Below the pieces are notes generated by a model. The model made no database searches and had not been told where the DNA came from. It saw only the letters and a program-made list of their open reading frames with translations. Shown in pieces: positions 35,157-44,408 of a stretch of DNA of 54,543 nt. Both the position numbers and the translations under genes were made by a program. The stretch's first letter is position 1. Every line of letters starts with the position of its first letter. Origin of the DNA: Candidatus Binataceae bacterium (lineage in GTDB: Bacteria; Desulfobacterota; Binatia; Binatales; Binataceae). The stretch covers positions 1-54,543 of the forward strand of contig JASHOJ010000042.1 of the NCBI GenBank assembly GCA_030041155.1. Reading direction: 5' to 3'.

Positions 35157-35236
35157 CTTTGTGTCACCCTGAGCGAAGGCTGCCGGAGTCGAAGGGTCCC
35201 GGTTTTTGTTTTCGGGGTCCCTCGACTCGCTCCGCG
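35157..35236. repeat. Dispersed palindromic repeat copy
   Basis: Begins TGTCACCCTGAGCGAAGGC, related to TCATCCCGAGCGAAGGC near 25137. The following TCGAAGGGTCCCGG and CGGGGTCCCTCGA are imperfect inverted arms around a T-rich loop, so the element can fold. It lies just past the stops of two convergent genes and may also act as a bidirectional terminator. Confidence 0.5.
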
Positions 35237-35782
35237 TTACGTCCGCGCCGGAGGCCGCGGCATCAGGAAGCGCTGCCATTCGTCCAGAAATCCGAGTTGG
35301 CTCAGATTCGGCATCCGATCGAGATAAACCTCGCCATTCAGGTGATCGGTTTCGTGCTGGATCACGCGCGCGTGGAAATCACGCGCGGTGAAATCGAGCG
35401 GCTCGCCGTCGCGCCCATGCGCCTGCACGCGGATTTCGGTCGCTCGCGGCACCAGGCCGCGCAGATCGGGGATGCTGAGGCATCCCTCCCAATCGTCGGC
35501 GGTAGCGGGATCGACAATCGTGACGCGCGGATTTATCAGCACGGTCAGCGGAACCGGCGGCATGTCGGGATATCGCGGATGGTTCTGGACCTCGAGCACC
35601 GCAAGCTGGATCGGGAGATGAACCTGCGGAGCGGCGAGTCCGACGCCGTGATACTCGTACATGGTCTCGATCATGTCATCGACGAGCTTCTGGAAGTCGT
35701 GCGATTTGACCTGCTCCAGCGCGACCGGTTTAGCTGCTGTCCGCACCGAGGGGAATCCGAGCCGCGCAACTTTTAGAATCAC
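35237..35782 (-). CDS. def: Peptide deformylase
   Basis: Removes the N-formyl group from nascent proteins. 181 aa with all three motifs: GVGLAAPQV (46-54), EGCLSIP (Cys101 metal ligand) and QHETDHLNG (His143, Glu144, His147). Motif HETDH is the standard HExxH form. Alone on the minus strand; no fmt nearby, which is unusual but not rare. Confidence 0.95.
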   Translation of the reverse strand: MILKVARLGFPSVRTAAKPVALEQVKSHDFQKLVDDMIETMYEYHGVGLAAPQVHLPIQLAVLEVQNHPRYPDMPPVPLTVLINPRVTIVDPATADDWEGCLSIPDLRGLVPRATEIRVQAHGRDGEPLDFTARDFHARVIQHETDHLNGEVYLDRMPNLSQLGFLDEWQRFLMPRPPART

Positions 35783-35891
35783 GATGGCCTCACGGGTTTA
35801 CGCATGTTAGTTGCTAAAGGCGAACGACGCTCGCGCCGATCTGCGCGAAGCTGCGTAAGGATTGCCGCGCGGTTGGAATGGGTACATCGCC

Positions 35892-36089
35892 GTGACCCTG
35901 ATCGAAATTGCCATCATCCTGGTCATAATCGGGGTGATAATGTGGACCATCAACTCGTTCATCCCGATGGGCGCGGGCATGAAGGGCCTGCTCAACATCG
36001 TGGTTTTCGTGGTGGTGATAATCTGGCTCCTGCGCAGCTTTGGCGTAATCAGCAACATCCCCGGCGTGCACATCCCTCCGCTTAGGTGA
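35892..36089 (+). CDS. Thivi_2564-family small membrane protein
   Basis: About 65 aa with two helices separated by the conserved turn INSFIPMGAGMKGLLN, then VVFVVVIIWLLRSFGV. The GTG at 35892 is chosen because family members start right at the first helix; a TTG 30 bases upstream gives an extra polar stretch. The family is short, widespread in proteobacteria and of unknown function. Confidence 0.7.
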   Translation: MTLIEIAIILVIIGVIMWTINSFIPMGAGMKGLLNIVVFVVVIIWLLRSFGVISNIPGVHIPPLR

Positions 36090-36133
36090 GCGCTCGATAC
36101 GGCGTCGCTCCTCTGATCGGCAAAACCGGCCCG

Positions 36134-36982
36134 TCAGTGCCCAAGTGAATTGCCGAGCGTGCGCGACTTCTCCTTAAGGATACTCACCAGCTTGTCATAG
36201 CCTTGATTATTGATCACGCGGTTGAACTGGTTTCGATAGTTCGCGATCACGCTGATTGCATCGATCGTGATGTCATAGATTTTCCAGTCGTTGTCCGAGC
36301 GCGAGACAAGATAATTCACCTGGACCGGATTTGGCCGATCCTGAAGGAGTACGGTGCTGAAAACCTTCGCGTAGCCGGGGCCATAGCTCTGCTCGCGCAC
36401 GAAATTGATCAGGGTGCCGTGGATTTGCGATCGGATCTTCGGCACCGAATACGACTGGATTTGCGAGAGCACCACGTCCTCGATGAACTCGGTGAAAAGC
36501 GGGACGAACTGCGCGCGCTGATCGGGCGTAAGGCTGCGCCAATGATAACCGATCGAGGACCGCGCCATCCGGGCGAAATCGATGTGCTGCTCGGCCAACG
36601 ATCGAAGCTTCGCCTGGCGCTGCGCGTCGGAGAGGCTGCGATCGCGGAACACCGCGATCACCTGGTCAACAACGTTCTTCACCGCCGCCATCGGATCACT
36701 CGCTTGCGCAATCGATGATTCGGCGGGAGTTGGCTCCGCATGCAGCGGACCGGCGGCATACAAGAGCGCGAGCACCAGCAGCGCGATCGCGACCAGAATC
36801 GCCCAGGCGAAATATGCGCCGCTGTTGCGGACCCGCGCCGCGAACGAGTCCGCGGCGCGCCTCCGCGTGGGCGCAGCCGCGCCGCGGCGGCTGCGCGCCG
36901 CGTTCGCTCGCGCAACGCCGGCTTTATCGTTCGGGCGCTTTCCGCCTGAACTTCGTTTCGTGCCGGAGCTCACCTTCGGCAT
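36134..36982 (-). CDS. MlaC/Ttg2D-like phospholipid-binding protein with cytosolic tail
   Basis: 282 aa. From about residue 90 it matches MlaC: DPMAAVKNVVDQVIAVFRD, RSSIGYHWRSLTPDQRAQFV, YGPGYAKVFSTVLL, NDWKIYDITIDAISVIANYRNQFNRVI. MlaC shuttles phospholipids between outer and inner membranes. Instead of a simple signal peptide there is a roughly 50-residue Arg/Lys/Ala-rich segment before the membrane helix (AWAILVAIALLVLALLY), so it may stay anchored with a basic cytosolic tail. GTG at 36973 is an alternative start with better ribosome-site spacing. No other mla genes are adjacent. Confidence 0.83.
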   Translation of the reverse strand: MPKVSSGTKRSSGGKRPNDKAGVARANAARSRRGAAAPTRRRAADSFAARVRNSGAYFAWAILVAIALLVLALLYAAGPLHAEPTPAESSIAQASDPMAAVKNVVDQVIAVFRDRSLSDAQRQAKLRSLAEQHIDFARMARSSIGYHWRSLTPDQRAQFVPLFTEFIEDVVLSQIQSYSVPKIRSQIHGTLINFVREQSYGPGYAKVFSTVLLQDRPNPVQVNYLVSRSDNDWKIYDITIDAISVIANYRNQFNRVINNQGYDKLVSILKEKSRTLGNSLGH

Positions 36983-37232
36983 CTCCCCGATCCCGCTTCG
37001 ATTTTCATCCGCGCCTGCTCGTGCCTGAGCCTGTTGCGAAAGCGTAGCATGAAACTCTTCGGGCGATGATCACGGCGAGCCGAAAGACGCGCCGCGCCGA
37101 TCTTTTTGAGCAAAGGCGCCAAACGCGTTTCTTGTATGGTCCTCATTTATTCGATAAATGGCCGGTTGCAGATCGCAACTGAACGGTCTGGCTTTCAGAC
37201 TAATAGATCGAAGTCCAATCAGGAGCATTCAA

Positions 37233-38258
37233 ATGGCTGAGCTGAAAAATCGCCGGTGGCTTCTCGCCGCTCGTCCGCAAGGCATTATCAAGGAAAGCGA
37301 TTTCAAATGGACTGAAGCGCCGGTCGCGCCGCTCAAGGACGGACAGGTACTGATGCGCAATCTTGCATTCTCCTTTGATCCGACGCAGCGCGGATGGATG
37401 TCGATGGACACGTACATCCCGGCAATCCCGCTGGGCCAGCCGATGCGCGCCGGCGCCGTCGGCCAGATCGTCGAATCAAAACGAAACGGCTTCGCCAAAG
37501 GCGACCTCGTGCAAGGTCTGCTTGGATGGGAGGACTACACGACCAGTGAAGCCGAAGGCACGTTCGGGATTCAGAAGCTCGCGCCCGGCACCGATCCGCT
37601 GATGGCGCTGTCGCTGCTCGGCACCACCGGCCTTACCGCTTATTTCGGCACCATATCGGTAGGACAGGTGAAAGCGGGCGATACATTCGTCGTTTCCGGC
37701 GCCGCTGGAGCGACCGGCTCGGTGGCCGGGATGATCGCGAAGGTAAAGGGATGCCGCGTTATCGGAATCGCGGGCGGGCGCGCCAAATGCGATTGGCTGA
37801 CCGGTGAAGCGGGCTTTGACGGCGCGATCGATTACAAGAATGAGGACGTTGGCGCGGCTTTATCGAAGCTGTGCCCGAAGGGAATCGACGTTTACTTCGA
37901 TAACGTCGGCGGAGAGATCCTCGACCTCGCGCTGGCCAGGATCAGCAACGGAGCGCGAGTAGTGTTGTGCGGCGCGATCTCGCAGTACAACGAAGCGCAG
38001 GGAGTTGCGGCGCGGCCGCCACGGAATTATTTCAATTTGATTTTCCACGGCGCGCGAATGGAAGGCTTCCTGGTGTTCCACTTCGCCAGACAATACCCGC
38101 AGGCGATCGCGGAGCTGGCAAAGTGGCACAGCGAGGGTAAGGTCAAAAACAAGCTCGACCTTCAACTCGGCCTGGAAAACGCGCCCAAGACTATTATCCG
38201 CCTCTTCACCGGCGCGAATTTCGGCAAGCAACTTCTAAAGATCGGCGATCCGCAATAA
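37233..38258 (+). CDS. NADP-dependent medium-chain oxidoreductase (CurA/PTGR-like)
   Basis: About 341 aa, zinc-free MDR enzyme of the leukotriene B4 dehydrogenase/prostaglandin reductase group: FDPTQRGWMS near the start, LSLLGTTGLTAYFG, then the Rossmann motif VSGAAGATGSVAG, and ISNGARVVLCGAISQYN. These reduce alpha,beta-unsaturated ketones or enals with NADPH. AGGAG precedes the ATG at 37233; an ATTTAT-TCG-ATAAAT inverted repeat at 37145-37159 may be regulatory. Confidence 0.9.
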   Translation: MAELKNRRWLLAARPQGIIKESDFKWTEAPVAPLKDGQVLMRNLAFSFDPTQRGWMSMDTYIPAIPLGQPMRAGAVGQIVESKRNGFAKGDLVQGLLGWEDYTTSEAEGTFGIQKLAPGTDPLMALSLLGTTGLTAYFGTISVGQVKAGDTFVVSGAAGATGSVAGMIAKVKGCRVIGIAGGRAKCDWLTGEAGFDGAIDYKNEDVGAALSKLCPKGIDVYFDNVGGEILDLALARISNGARVVLCGAISQYNEAQGVAARPPRNYFNLIFHGARMEGFLVFHFARQYPQAIAELAKWHSEGKVKNKLDLQLGLENAPKTIIRLFTGANFGKQLLKIGDPQ

Positions 38259-38303
38259 GCCGCAATATCCGATCCTCTCCCAACGGTGAGCGGATGCGCG
38301 GCG

Positions 38304-38333
38304 CGGCGATTGCTCTTTGATTGGCAATCGCCG
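38304..38333. terminator. Bidirectional terminator between convergent genes
   Basis: CGGCGATTGC and GCAATCGCCG form a perfect ten-pair stem around a ten-base loop, extended by GGCGCG/CGCGCC outside a bulge. It lies between the converging oxidoreductase and crotonase genes. Only scattered T follows, so strength is uncertain. Confidence 0.55.
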
Positions 38334-38341
38334 TGCCGCGC

Positions 38342-39151
38342 CTACGGCTTGCGCCGATTCCCATATACCGCGCGGATGCTCTCGCCGCGGTCGAACCGCG
38401 CCTGAATCGTACGCATCGTTTGTATTGATTCGGGCGTGGTCGCGACGCCTTGAAACAACTGCTGCTCAGTCTTCAGGGCCTCAGTCAGATTCAGATCGTC
38501 ATTTTCGATCAGAATTCGCTTGAGCGTCGCCAGCGCATTTGCCGGACGCGACGCGAGCGTCGCGGCCCATTCGAGCGCAACCGCAACCGCTCGGCCTTTC
38601 GGAACGACTTCGTTCACGCCGCCGAGCTCATAGATGCGCCGCGCGGTCATCGGCCGCCCAAGCATGATCATCTCGGCGGCCGCGGTGCGCCCGATAAGCC
38701 GCGCCAGGCGGCTGGTCCCGCCGATACCGGTGGTAAGCGCGATCTGAACTTCGGGTTGGCCGAACAGCGCCTGCTCTTCCGCAATTCGCAAGTCGCAGGC
38801 CCATCCGAGCTCCGCGCCGCCGCCCGAGCAATCGCCCGAGATTGCCGCGATCGTGACGACGTTCGTTTGTCCGATTTCTCGAAGCGCGTGAAACCACGCG
38901 GCGCCCTCGGCGGTCGTCGGCTTGCCTTCGATGCCGTCGGCGAGATCCTGAAGCCACGCGTGCTCGAACCAATGGCCTGGCACTCCGGACGCTAGGACGG
39001 CGACTCGGGCGCCTGCCTCGCGCGCGTTTTTAAGCGCGGCGGCAAACTGGGCGACGCCGGTCCATGAGCAATGATTGTTGATCGCGGGATTCGTCATCGT
39101 CACGAGGGCAACGCCCTCACGCGGATTTTCGAGCGTCACTATCTGCGCCAT
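38342..39151 (-). CDS. Enoyl-CoA hydratase/isomerase (crotonase) family protein
   Basis: 269 aa crotonase fold. Oxyanion-hole segment IAAISGDCSGGGAELGWACDLRIA, then FGQPEVQIALTTGIGGTSRLARLIG and the C-terminal TLKRIL helix. The N-terminal CoA-binding loop is shortened and odd (SGVPGHWFEHAWLQDLA in place of the usual A-G-x-D-F), so the exact reaction cannot be assigned. Followed on the same strand by nothing related; preceded by the GST gene. Confidence 0.83.
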   Translation of the reverse strand: MAQIVTLENPREGVALVTMTNPAINNHCSWTGVAQFAAALKNAREAGARVAVLASGVPGHWFEHAWLQDLADGIEGKPTTAEGAAWFHALREIGQTNVVTIAAISGDCSGGGAELGWACDLRIAEEQALFGQPEVQIALTTGIGGTSRLARLIGRTAAAEMIMLGRPMTARRIYELGGVNEVVPKGRAVAVALEWAATLASRPANALATLKRILIENDDLNLTEALKTEQQLFQGVATTPESIQTMRTIQARFDRGESIRAVYGNRRKP

Positions 39152-39198
39152 CGATTCCTCACTTGCCCGCTTCGGTTCTGCTTCAGCTCGCTTCTGGC

Positions 39199-39804
39199 TT
39201 ACTTGAGAAGACCCTCGTCCTTCAGCGTCTCGCGCACCTTGGGACGCGCCGCGACTCTCTCAACATAGGCCGCAAGATTTGGATAGGGCTTGAGATCGAT
39301 TCCGACGAATTTGGTCCAGTTGAGGATAGTAAATGCGTACGCGTCGGCGACGGTGAAATTCGCGCCCATCAGGTATTGCCGGTTCGCGAGTTGATCGTTC
39401 ATGTAGCCGAGGCGCTTGGTGATGTTCGCCTTCGCCATCTGCTGAACCGGGTCGGCGGCCTTTGCGAACAGCGGACCGAAATTCTTGTGCAGCTCGGTGC
39501 CGATAAAGTTGAGCCACTCCTGCACGCGATATCGCTCGATCGTTCCGGCCTGTGGCACCAGTCCGCTGCCGGGCTTTCGATCGGCAAGGTACTGAACAAT
39601 CGCCGGACCCTCGGTGAGGACGGATCCATCGTCGAGCCGAAGCGCGGGCACATAGCCTTTCGGATTCACCTGCAGATAGTCCTGTCCGCTTTCGGTTTTG
39701 TGGCTGGCGAGATTTACCTTTTCGATATCGACCGGAACTCCCGCCTCGTTTGCCACGATATGCGGCGAAAGCGAACAGGCACCGGGTGCAATGTATAGCC
39801 TCAT
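39199..39804 (-). CDS. Glutathione S-transferase, beta-class-like
   Basis: About 201 aa. N-terminal thioredoxin fold MRLYIAPGACSLSPHIVANEAG with the beta-class Cys, then NPKGYVPALRLDDGSVLTEGPAIVQYLAD (cis-Pro and Glu-Ser/Gly GSH site), and an all-helical C-terminal half ending with MGANFTVADAYAFTIL. The ATG at 39804 has GGAGGG upstream; an earlier ATG overlaps that ribosome site and is rejected. 47 bases upstream of the crotonase gene, probably one transcript. Confidence 0.9.
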   Translation of the reverse strand: MRLYIAPGACSLSPHIVANEAGVPVDIEKVNLASHKTESGQDYLQVNPKGYVPALRLDDGSVLTEGPAIVQYLADRKPGSGLVPQAGTIERYRVQEWLNFIGTELHKNFGPLFAKAADPVQQMAKANITKRLGYMNDQLANRQYLMGANFTVADAYAFTILNWTKFVGIDLKPYPNLAAYVERVAARPKVRETLKDEGLLK

Positions 39805-40047
39805 CGCGAAACCCTCCATCGGTAATAGATTTCAGGACCGCTCGCGGGTTCGGCGCCGCGAGGCCGCGCCGCCGCGAGCATCGACGCCATTCTAATCTCG
39901 CGCGCATCACGAGTAAGCATGGAAATTGCGCGGAGCAAACCGCGATTCCTCATCGCGCGAGACTCGACTTTAGCTTCAACTGATGAGCAAAGTAGGTGAA
40001 ACCAATCCAACGCGGGCAAAGGACTTCGGAACCCGCGAGGCTCTGCG

Positions 40048-41061
40048 ATGCCTGAAATGACACAGCAAACGCAAGCGCAGTTGACCGCGCTGGTCCGTGC
40101 AAAAACCGGAGATCCAGGCGCCTCGGCGCGCGACATTTCGCCGCTGCCCGGCCATGCCGGTTTTGGCTACAGCTTCTTTCTCGATCGCACGACGCGCGGC
40201 GGAGTTGGCGGCAAGCTCGTGCTGCGGGTGGCGCCGGAAGGCACGCGCGTGGCAGGACCCGCTGATGTGGTCCGGCAGGCAAAAATAATGGAATCGCTCG
40301 CCGGCAGCGAAGTGCCCGTGCCGCCAATCATCTGGTATGGGGATGAAGCGGAATTTTTCGGCCGGCCCTACTTTGTCGCCGGATTCGTAGACGGCTTTCG
40401 CCTGGTTGATGTGCCGAAGATGCCGCGCGACGAGCAGCAAAAGCTCGCGCAGGCGGGAGTCGAAACGCTTGCCGCGCTGCATCGCATCGACTGGCGCCCG
40501 CGCCGAGCCGCGTGGGGCGGAGATCCTAGTCCGCTGACCGGCGAGATGCAGCGCCTGGATCATCTTCTCGATCGTCCAACTCTGGACCCAAGCAAGGTCG
40601 CGCGCGCGCCCGAACTGCGCGAGAAGCTGCGTGCGAGCATCCCCGACGCCCGAATCGGGATCGTGCACGGTGATTTTCAGTTCTCCAACGTAATGTTCAA
40701 GGACGGGCGCGTGGCTGCGGTCATCGATTGGGAAATATCGCTGCTCGGACCGACGCTGCTCGATCTCGGATGGATCTGTTTCTTCGCCGATCCCAGAAGC
40801 TTTGTGGGCAAAAGCGCGCAGGGCACCGCGTCAGTGCTGAACGCCGATGAGATCGTCGAGATCTACTCCGCGGCTGCGGGCTTTCCGGTGGACATCGATC
40901 AGGTCAGGTGGTTTCGCGCGTTCGCGGGTTATCGTTTTGGCATAATCACCTGCTTCAACCTGATGCTGCATCGGCGCGGCAAGCGCGATGATCCGCACTG
41001 GGAGGAGATCGCCGAGTCGGCGCCTACGATGTTCGAGCATGGACTCGAGCTGCTCGGTTGA
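40048..41061 (+). CDS. Phosphotransferase family (APH/ACAD10-like) protein
   Basis: 337 aa with the aminoglycoside-phosphotransferase-type kinase fold: catalytic loop HGDFQFSNVMF and metal loop AVIDWEISLLGPTLLDLGW. Closest in style to the phosphotransferases paired with acyl-CoA dehydrogenases (ACAD10/11-like), which phosphorylate hydroxyacyl-CoA. No dehydrogenase is adjacent, but an SDR follows 13 bases later, suggesting a small lipid or acyl-CoA operon. Confidence 0.85.
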   Translation: MPEMTQQTQAQLTALVRAKTGDPGASARDISPLPGHAGFGYSFFLDRTTRGGVGGKLVLRVAPEGTRVAGPADVVRQAKIMESLAGSEVPVPPIIWYGDEAEFFGRPYFVAGFVDGFRLVDVPKMPRDEQQKLAQAGVETLAALHRIDWRPRRAAWGGDPSPLTGEMQRLDHLLDRPTLDPSKVARAPELREKLRASIPDARIGIVHGDFQFSNVMFKDGRVAAVIDWEISLLGPTLLDLGWICFFADPRSFVGKSAQGTASVLNADEIVEIYSAAAGFPVDIDQVRWFRAFAGYRFGIITCFNLMLHRRGKRDDPHWEEIAESAPTMFEHGLELLG

Positions 41062-41074
41062 AGGTAGCGAGGTG

Positions 41075-41857
41075 ATGACAAGCGTGAGCGCGGCACCGAT
41101 TTACGACTTCAAGGCAAAAGTGGTCACTATAACCGGCGGCAGCCGCGGGCTCGGCCACGCGATGGCGCTTGGGTTTGCGCGCGCGGGCGCGAGCGTGGCG
41201 GTTGCCAGCCGCAAGATCGAGTCGTGCGAAGCGACGGTGCGCGAGATCCGCGCGCTGGGCGCGGATGGCTCAGCGCACGGTGTACATGTCGGCAAGTGGG
41301 AGGATTGCGATCGCCTGGCCGACGAGGTTTATGCCAGGTGGGGCCGATGCGATGTTCTGGTCAACAATGCCGGGATGTCGCCGCTCTATCCTTCGCTCGC
41401 GGAGCATACTGAAGAGCTGTTCGACAAAGTGCTCGGCGTGAATCTGAAGGGACCGTTTCGGCTCTCGGCGCTTTTTGGTTCGCGGATGGCTGGCGGCGCG
41501 GGCGGCGCGATCATCAATGTGTCGTCAACCGCCGCGGTTCGGCCCTCGCGAACTACAACGCCGTATTCCGCGGCCAAGGCGGGGCTCAACGCGATCACGA
41601 TCGCATTCGCACAGGAGTATGGGCCGAAAGTGCGGGTCAACTGCATCATGGCCGGCCCGTTTCTCACCGACGTGAGCAAGGTGTGGGCGCATACGCCGGA
41701 GTTCGAGACGCGATCGAGCAGCTTTGCGATGAAGCGCGCGGGAGATCCCGACGAAGTCGTCGGCGCGGCGCTTTATCTGGCGAGCGACGCCGCGAGCTTT
41801 ACCACTGGCGCGATCCTGACGCTCGACGGCGGCGCATCAAATCCGAGCGAGCGATGA
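41075..41857 (+). CDS. Short-chain dehydrogenase/reductase
   Basis: 260 aa classical SDR: cofactor motif TGGSRGLGHA, NNAGMSP, catalytic Ser in INVSSTA, YSAAKAGLN (Tyr and Lys) and the terminal LDGGAS. Arg in the early beta2 region (ASRK) suggests NADP(H). GTG/ATG pair at the start, ATG at 41075 chosen. It ends six bases before the convergent MBL gene, so the two transcripts must overlap. Confidence 0.92.
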   Translation: MTSVSAAPIYDFKAKVVTITGGSRGLGHAMALGFARAGASVAVASRKIESCEATVREIRALGADGSAHGVHVGKWEDCDRLADEVYARWGRCDVLVNNAGMSPLYPSLAEHTEELFDKVLGVNLKGPFRLSALFGSRMAGGAGGAIINVSSTAAVRPSRTTTPYSAAKAGLNAITIAFAQEYGPKVRVNCIMAGPFLTDVSKVWAHTPEFETRSSSFAMKRAGDPDEVVGAALYLASDAASFTTGAILTLDGGASNPSER

Positions 41858-41863
41858 AGCGCT

Positions 41864-43228
41864 TCAACTCCGCTGTCGCGATCGACTCTCCAGCCTTGAA
41901 AGGAGAGCGGAATCCGCTTTAATCCCCAGACGGGCGCGATCGGTATAACGCCTGGCGGTTTTCAGCCGATCCTTCAAGTAGATCCAGTTGCGCCGTCTCA
42001 GGAGATGGCGCGGCTTGAAGTCAACCTCCGCATTGTTAAGTGCGAGGAGGGCCTTGTGCATCCTCCAGTTGCGCTCGTTTCGGAGAAGAATGAAACGGCC
42101 GGAAATCGAAAGCGTGCCCATGCCCCAGGTCTGCGCGAGACAATAATCGAGCGGTTGCGAATAGATAATAACATCGGGTTCCGGATCGCCTGGGATCTCG
42201 GTTATTGAATCGGAGGCTATCGAGATATCGAGCGTGGTGTTCAAATCGGGAACTCGAACCCGCAGCGGCTTGAATCGGCGAAATAGAAAACGCGGAAATC
42301 GCTGGCGCAGCGCGCGGACCAAGGTGTGAAGCGACGCCGCTAGCTGTGTCAGCGGCACCACCGGCGGCACGTCATAGTCAATCAATGGGAGCCTGGAATA
42401 TGCCTCTTTGTACCGTGCGAGCGCGTGCGCCGAGTCGTGGGACCCGTTCACTTCATACTCATCGCCGGGATAGAGGATCGCCACCCTCTGGCCGCGCGAT
42501 TGGCAAAATTCGACGACATCGGTCAGCGTGTTGGCAAAAGTATTCATGTGCTGGTTATCGATCGACGAAAAGTACATCAAACTGGCAAACGGTATAGTCA
42601 CATTTGCGCCGAGGCCGCGATGATCGGCGGACAGACTCTCGAGCACGTTTGTCGCCGCAACCGCGGCGTGCTTTTCGTACTCGACCACGGAATCCTTCAC
42701 CGCAATCGAGAATTGATTCAGTAGCGCGTCTACATGGCCGAGATCTCTGAGTATTCGGGCATAATCAGTCGCGTTCAGACGAGCGTCGTTGATATTCAGC
42801 ACCGTCTTATCGCCGCTCGTGACGCCAAGACATGAGTCGAGAGTACCGACTCGATAGCAGTAAACCGAGGTCAGAGGAGCGAGCTTTGTGATCTGACGAT
42901 GCGCCAGGACCTGGAACTTGCGATAGCCGAGATCGCGAAGAGTTGAAAAAATGCGTTCAGGATTGTTGTTCTGGTAGAGAAAAGTTACTCGATGCTTAAA
43001 GTTCGGATTAAGCGATCTTAACGTCGGAAAATTCAAGTGATCGGGATGTTCATGCGAAACCCAGATGTAGTCGATGCCATCGAGCAACCAATCAGCAAAG
43101 CTGGCCGGCGGCCACAGCGCCCATGATTCATTGAATGCCTTGCTGAACAGCCAGGGATCGGTCCAGATTTTCGTGCCCTTGCAGTCAATGACGACTGATG
43201 CGTGCGACACCAGTCTGATCTTCATCAC
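41864..43228 (-). CDS. MBL-fold hydrolase, UlaG/CMAH-like
   Basis: 454 aa. Begins IRLVSHASVVIDCKGTKIWTDPWLF, then the metallo-beta-lactamase motif VSHEHPDHLNFPTL, in the style of UlaG and of CMP-sialic-acid-hydroxylase-like MBL proteins without the Rieske part. The C-terminal 150 residues form a separate domain with YSQPLDYCLAQTWGMGTLSISGRF and a basic end. Substrate unknown. Its neighbours are envelope genes. Base composition is a little more A+T-rich than the block to the left. Confidence 0.75.
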   Translation of the reverse strand: MMKIRLVSHASVVIDCKGTKIWTDPWLFSKAFNESWALWPPASFADWLLDGIDYIWVSHEHPDHLNFPTLRSLNPNFKHRVTFLYQNNNPERIFSTLRDLGYRKFQVLAHRQITKLAPLTSVYCYRVGTLDSCLGVTSGDKTVLNINDARLNATDYARILRDLGHVDALLNQFSIAVKDSVVEYEKHAAVAATNVLESLSADHRGLGANVTIPFASLMYFSSIDNQHMNTFANTLTDVVEFCQSRGQRVAILYPGDEYEVNGSHDSAHALARYKEAYSRLPLIDYDVPPVVPLTQLAASLHTLVRALRQRFPRFLFRRFKPLRVRVPDLNTTLDISIASDSITEIPGDPEPDVIIYSQPLDYCLAQTWGMGTLSISGRFILLRNERNWRMHKALLALNNAEVDFKPRHLLRRRNWIYLKDRLKTARRYTDRARLGIKADSALLSRLESRSRQRS

Positions 43229-43485
43229 CCCCGCCTCCTTAAGAGATTGTAAGGAGAGTACGCGCGCAATTCCGTGAAAGAAGTCGCGCGAAGCACAAGC
43301 GATACCATCGTTGAAAGCTGCAAGTTCAGGATATTCGGGAAGGTGCGGACTATAAAAATTTCAAAGCCAGGTGGTCTCGTTATACAAGCGCCGCGATCGA
43401 TATGCTCAATTTGGAACGTTCTTTCGAAATTTCGCGGGTCTGAATTTCAAACGCTCGGCATTGGCATTTATTTTGCGCCGCGTTC

Positions 43486-44340
43486 GTGATTTCGATGCTT
43501 TGCCAACCGTCGCAGCAGATGCGCCAGCGCCACGTATTTCCCATCTTCAGAATCCTGGGCGCAGCCATTGTCCTGCTCGCACTACTTTCGGTAGGGGCGC
43601 GCTCGCATGCGCAGGAGCAATCTCATTTTCCGACCCTGCCGCCTCACGCCGCGCTACCAAGCGACGCCGAGTGTGCGGCAGCCGCCGCGAGCGGACCGCC
43701 CTATGAGCCGCGACCCGCGAATTACGCGGCGAATCACAGGACGCCGACAGCTCGAGAACTCGCAGAGTTCCATCGCCGGCCGATAAAGGGCTCGTACGCT
43801 CCAATAGCGGATTTCCAACGAATAGATGGGCAATTCACCGGCACGACCGATCAGATCCTGAGATGGGGCGCCTGCAAGTGGGGTATCGATGAAGACGTCG
43901 TACGCGCCGAAGCCGTAGTCGAATCGCATTGGTGGCAGAACGACACCGGCGACCTCAGCCGCAACCGGTCTCAATGTCCTCCGGGCGGCGGATTTCCCGG
44001 CGCATGGAATGGAAGCGATTGCCAGCAGAGCTACGGAATCATGCAGATGAAGTTCATGGACTTCGGCGGCTGGCCGCTGTCGAAGGACAGCACGGCGTTC
44101 AACGTCGATTTCCGGCTCGCTTATCAGCGGGCATGCATGAACGGCGACGTTTCGTACCTGGGGCAGCAAACTCCGCTGGACGACAATCCTCGCTATCCAT
44201 ACGGCGATATAAATCAGATGCTCTGGGGATGCATGGGTGACTGGTACTCAGGAAACTGGTTCGACCACGGCGCGGTTGGCTACATATCGTCAGTGAAAGC
44301 GGCCCTTGCCGATCGGACGTGGCGTAAGCCCGGCTTTTAG
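43486..44340 (+). CDS. Exported lytic-transglycosylase-like protein
   Basis: 284 aa with a signal peptide (RILGAAIVLLALLSVGARSHA). The mature part has a goose-lysozyme/SLT-like helical core: WGIDEDVVRAEAVVESHWWQ carries the likely catalytic Glu, followed by QQSYGIMQMKFMDFGGWP and WGCMGDWYSG. Cysteines (CKWG, CPPGG, CQQS, CMNG, CMGDW) suggest disulfides. Likely cleaves peptidoglycan or another polysaccharide. Start uncertain: GTG 43486, ATG 43495 or ATG 43519 all give the signal peptide, none with a clear ribosome site. Confidence 0.68.
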   Translation: MISMLCQPSQQMRQRHVFPIFRILGAAIVLLALLSVGARSHAQEQSHFPTLPPHAALPSDAECAAAAASGPPYEPRPANYAANHRTPTARELAEFHRRPIKGSYAPIADFQRIDGQFTGTTDQILRWGACKWGIDEDVVRAEAVVESHWWQNDTGDLSRNRSQCPPGGGFPGAWNGSDCQQSYGIMQMKFMDFGGWPLSKDSTAFNVDFRLAYQRACMNGDVSYLGQQTPLDDNPRYPYGDINQMLWGCMGDWYSGNWFDHGAVGYISSVKAALADRTWRKPGF

Positions 44341-44408
44341 CGATCAGCTTCCAACTGATAGAGGATTCGGTGAGTGGCGACTGAGCAAATCTTGATAGAG
44401 GAGTATGT

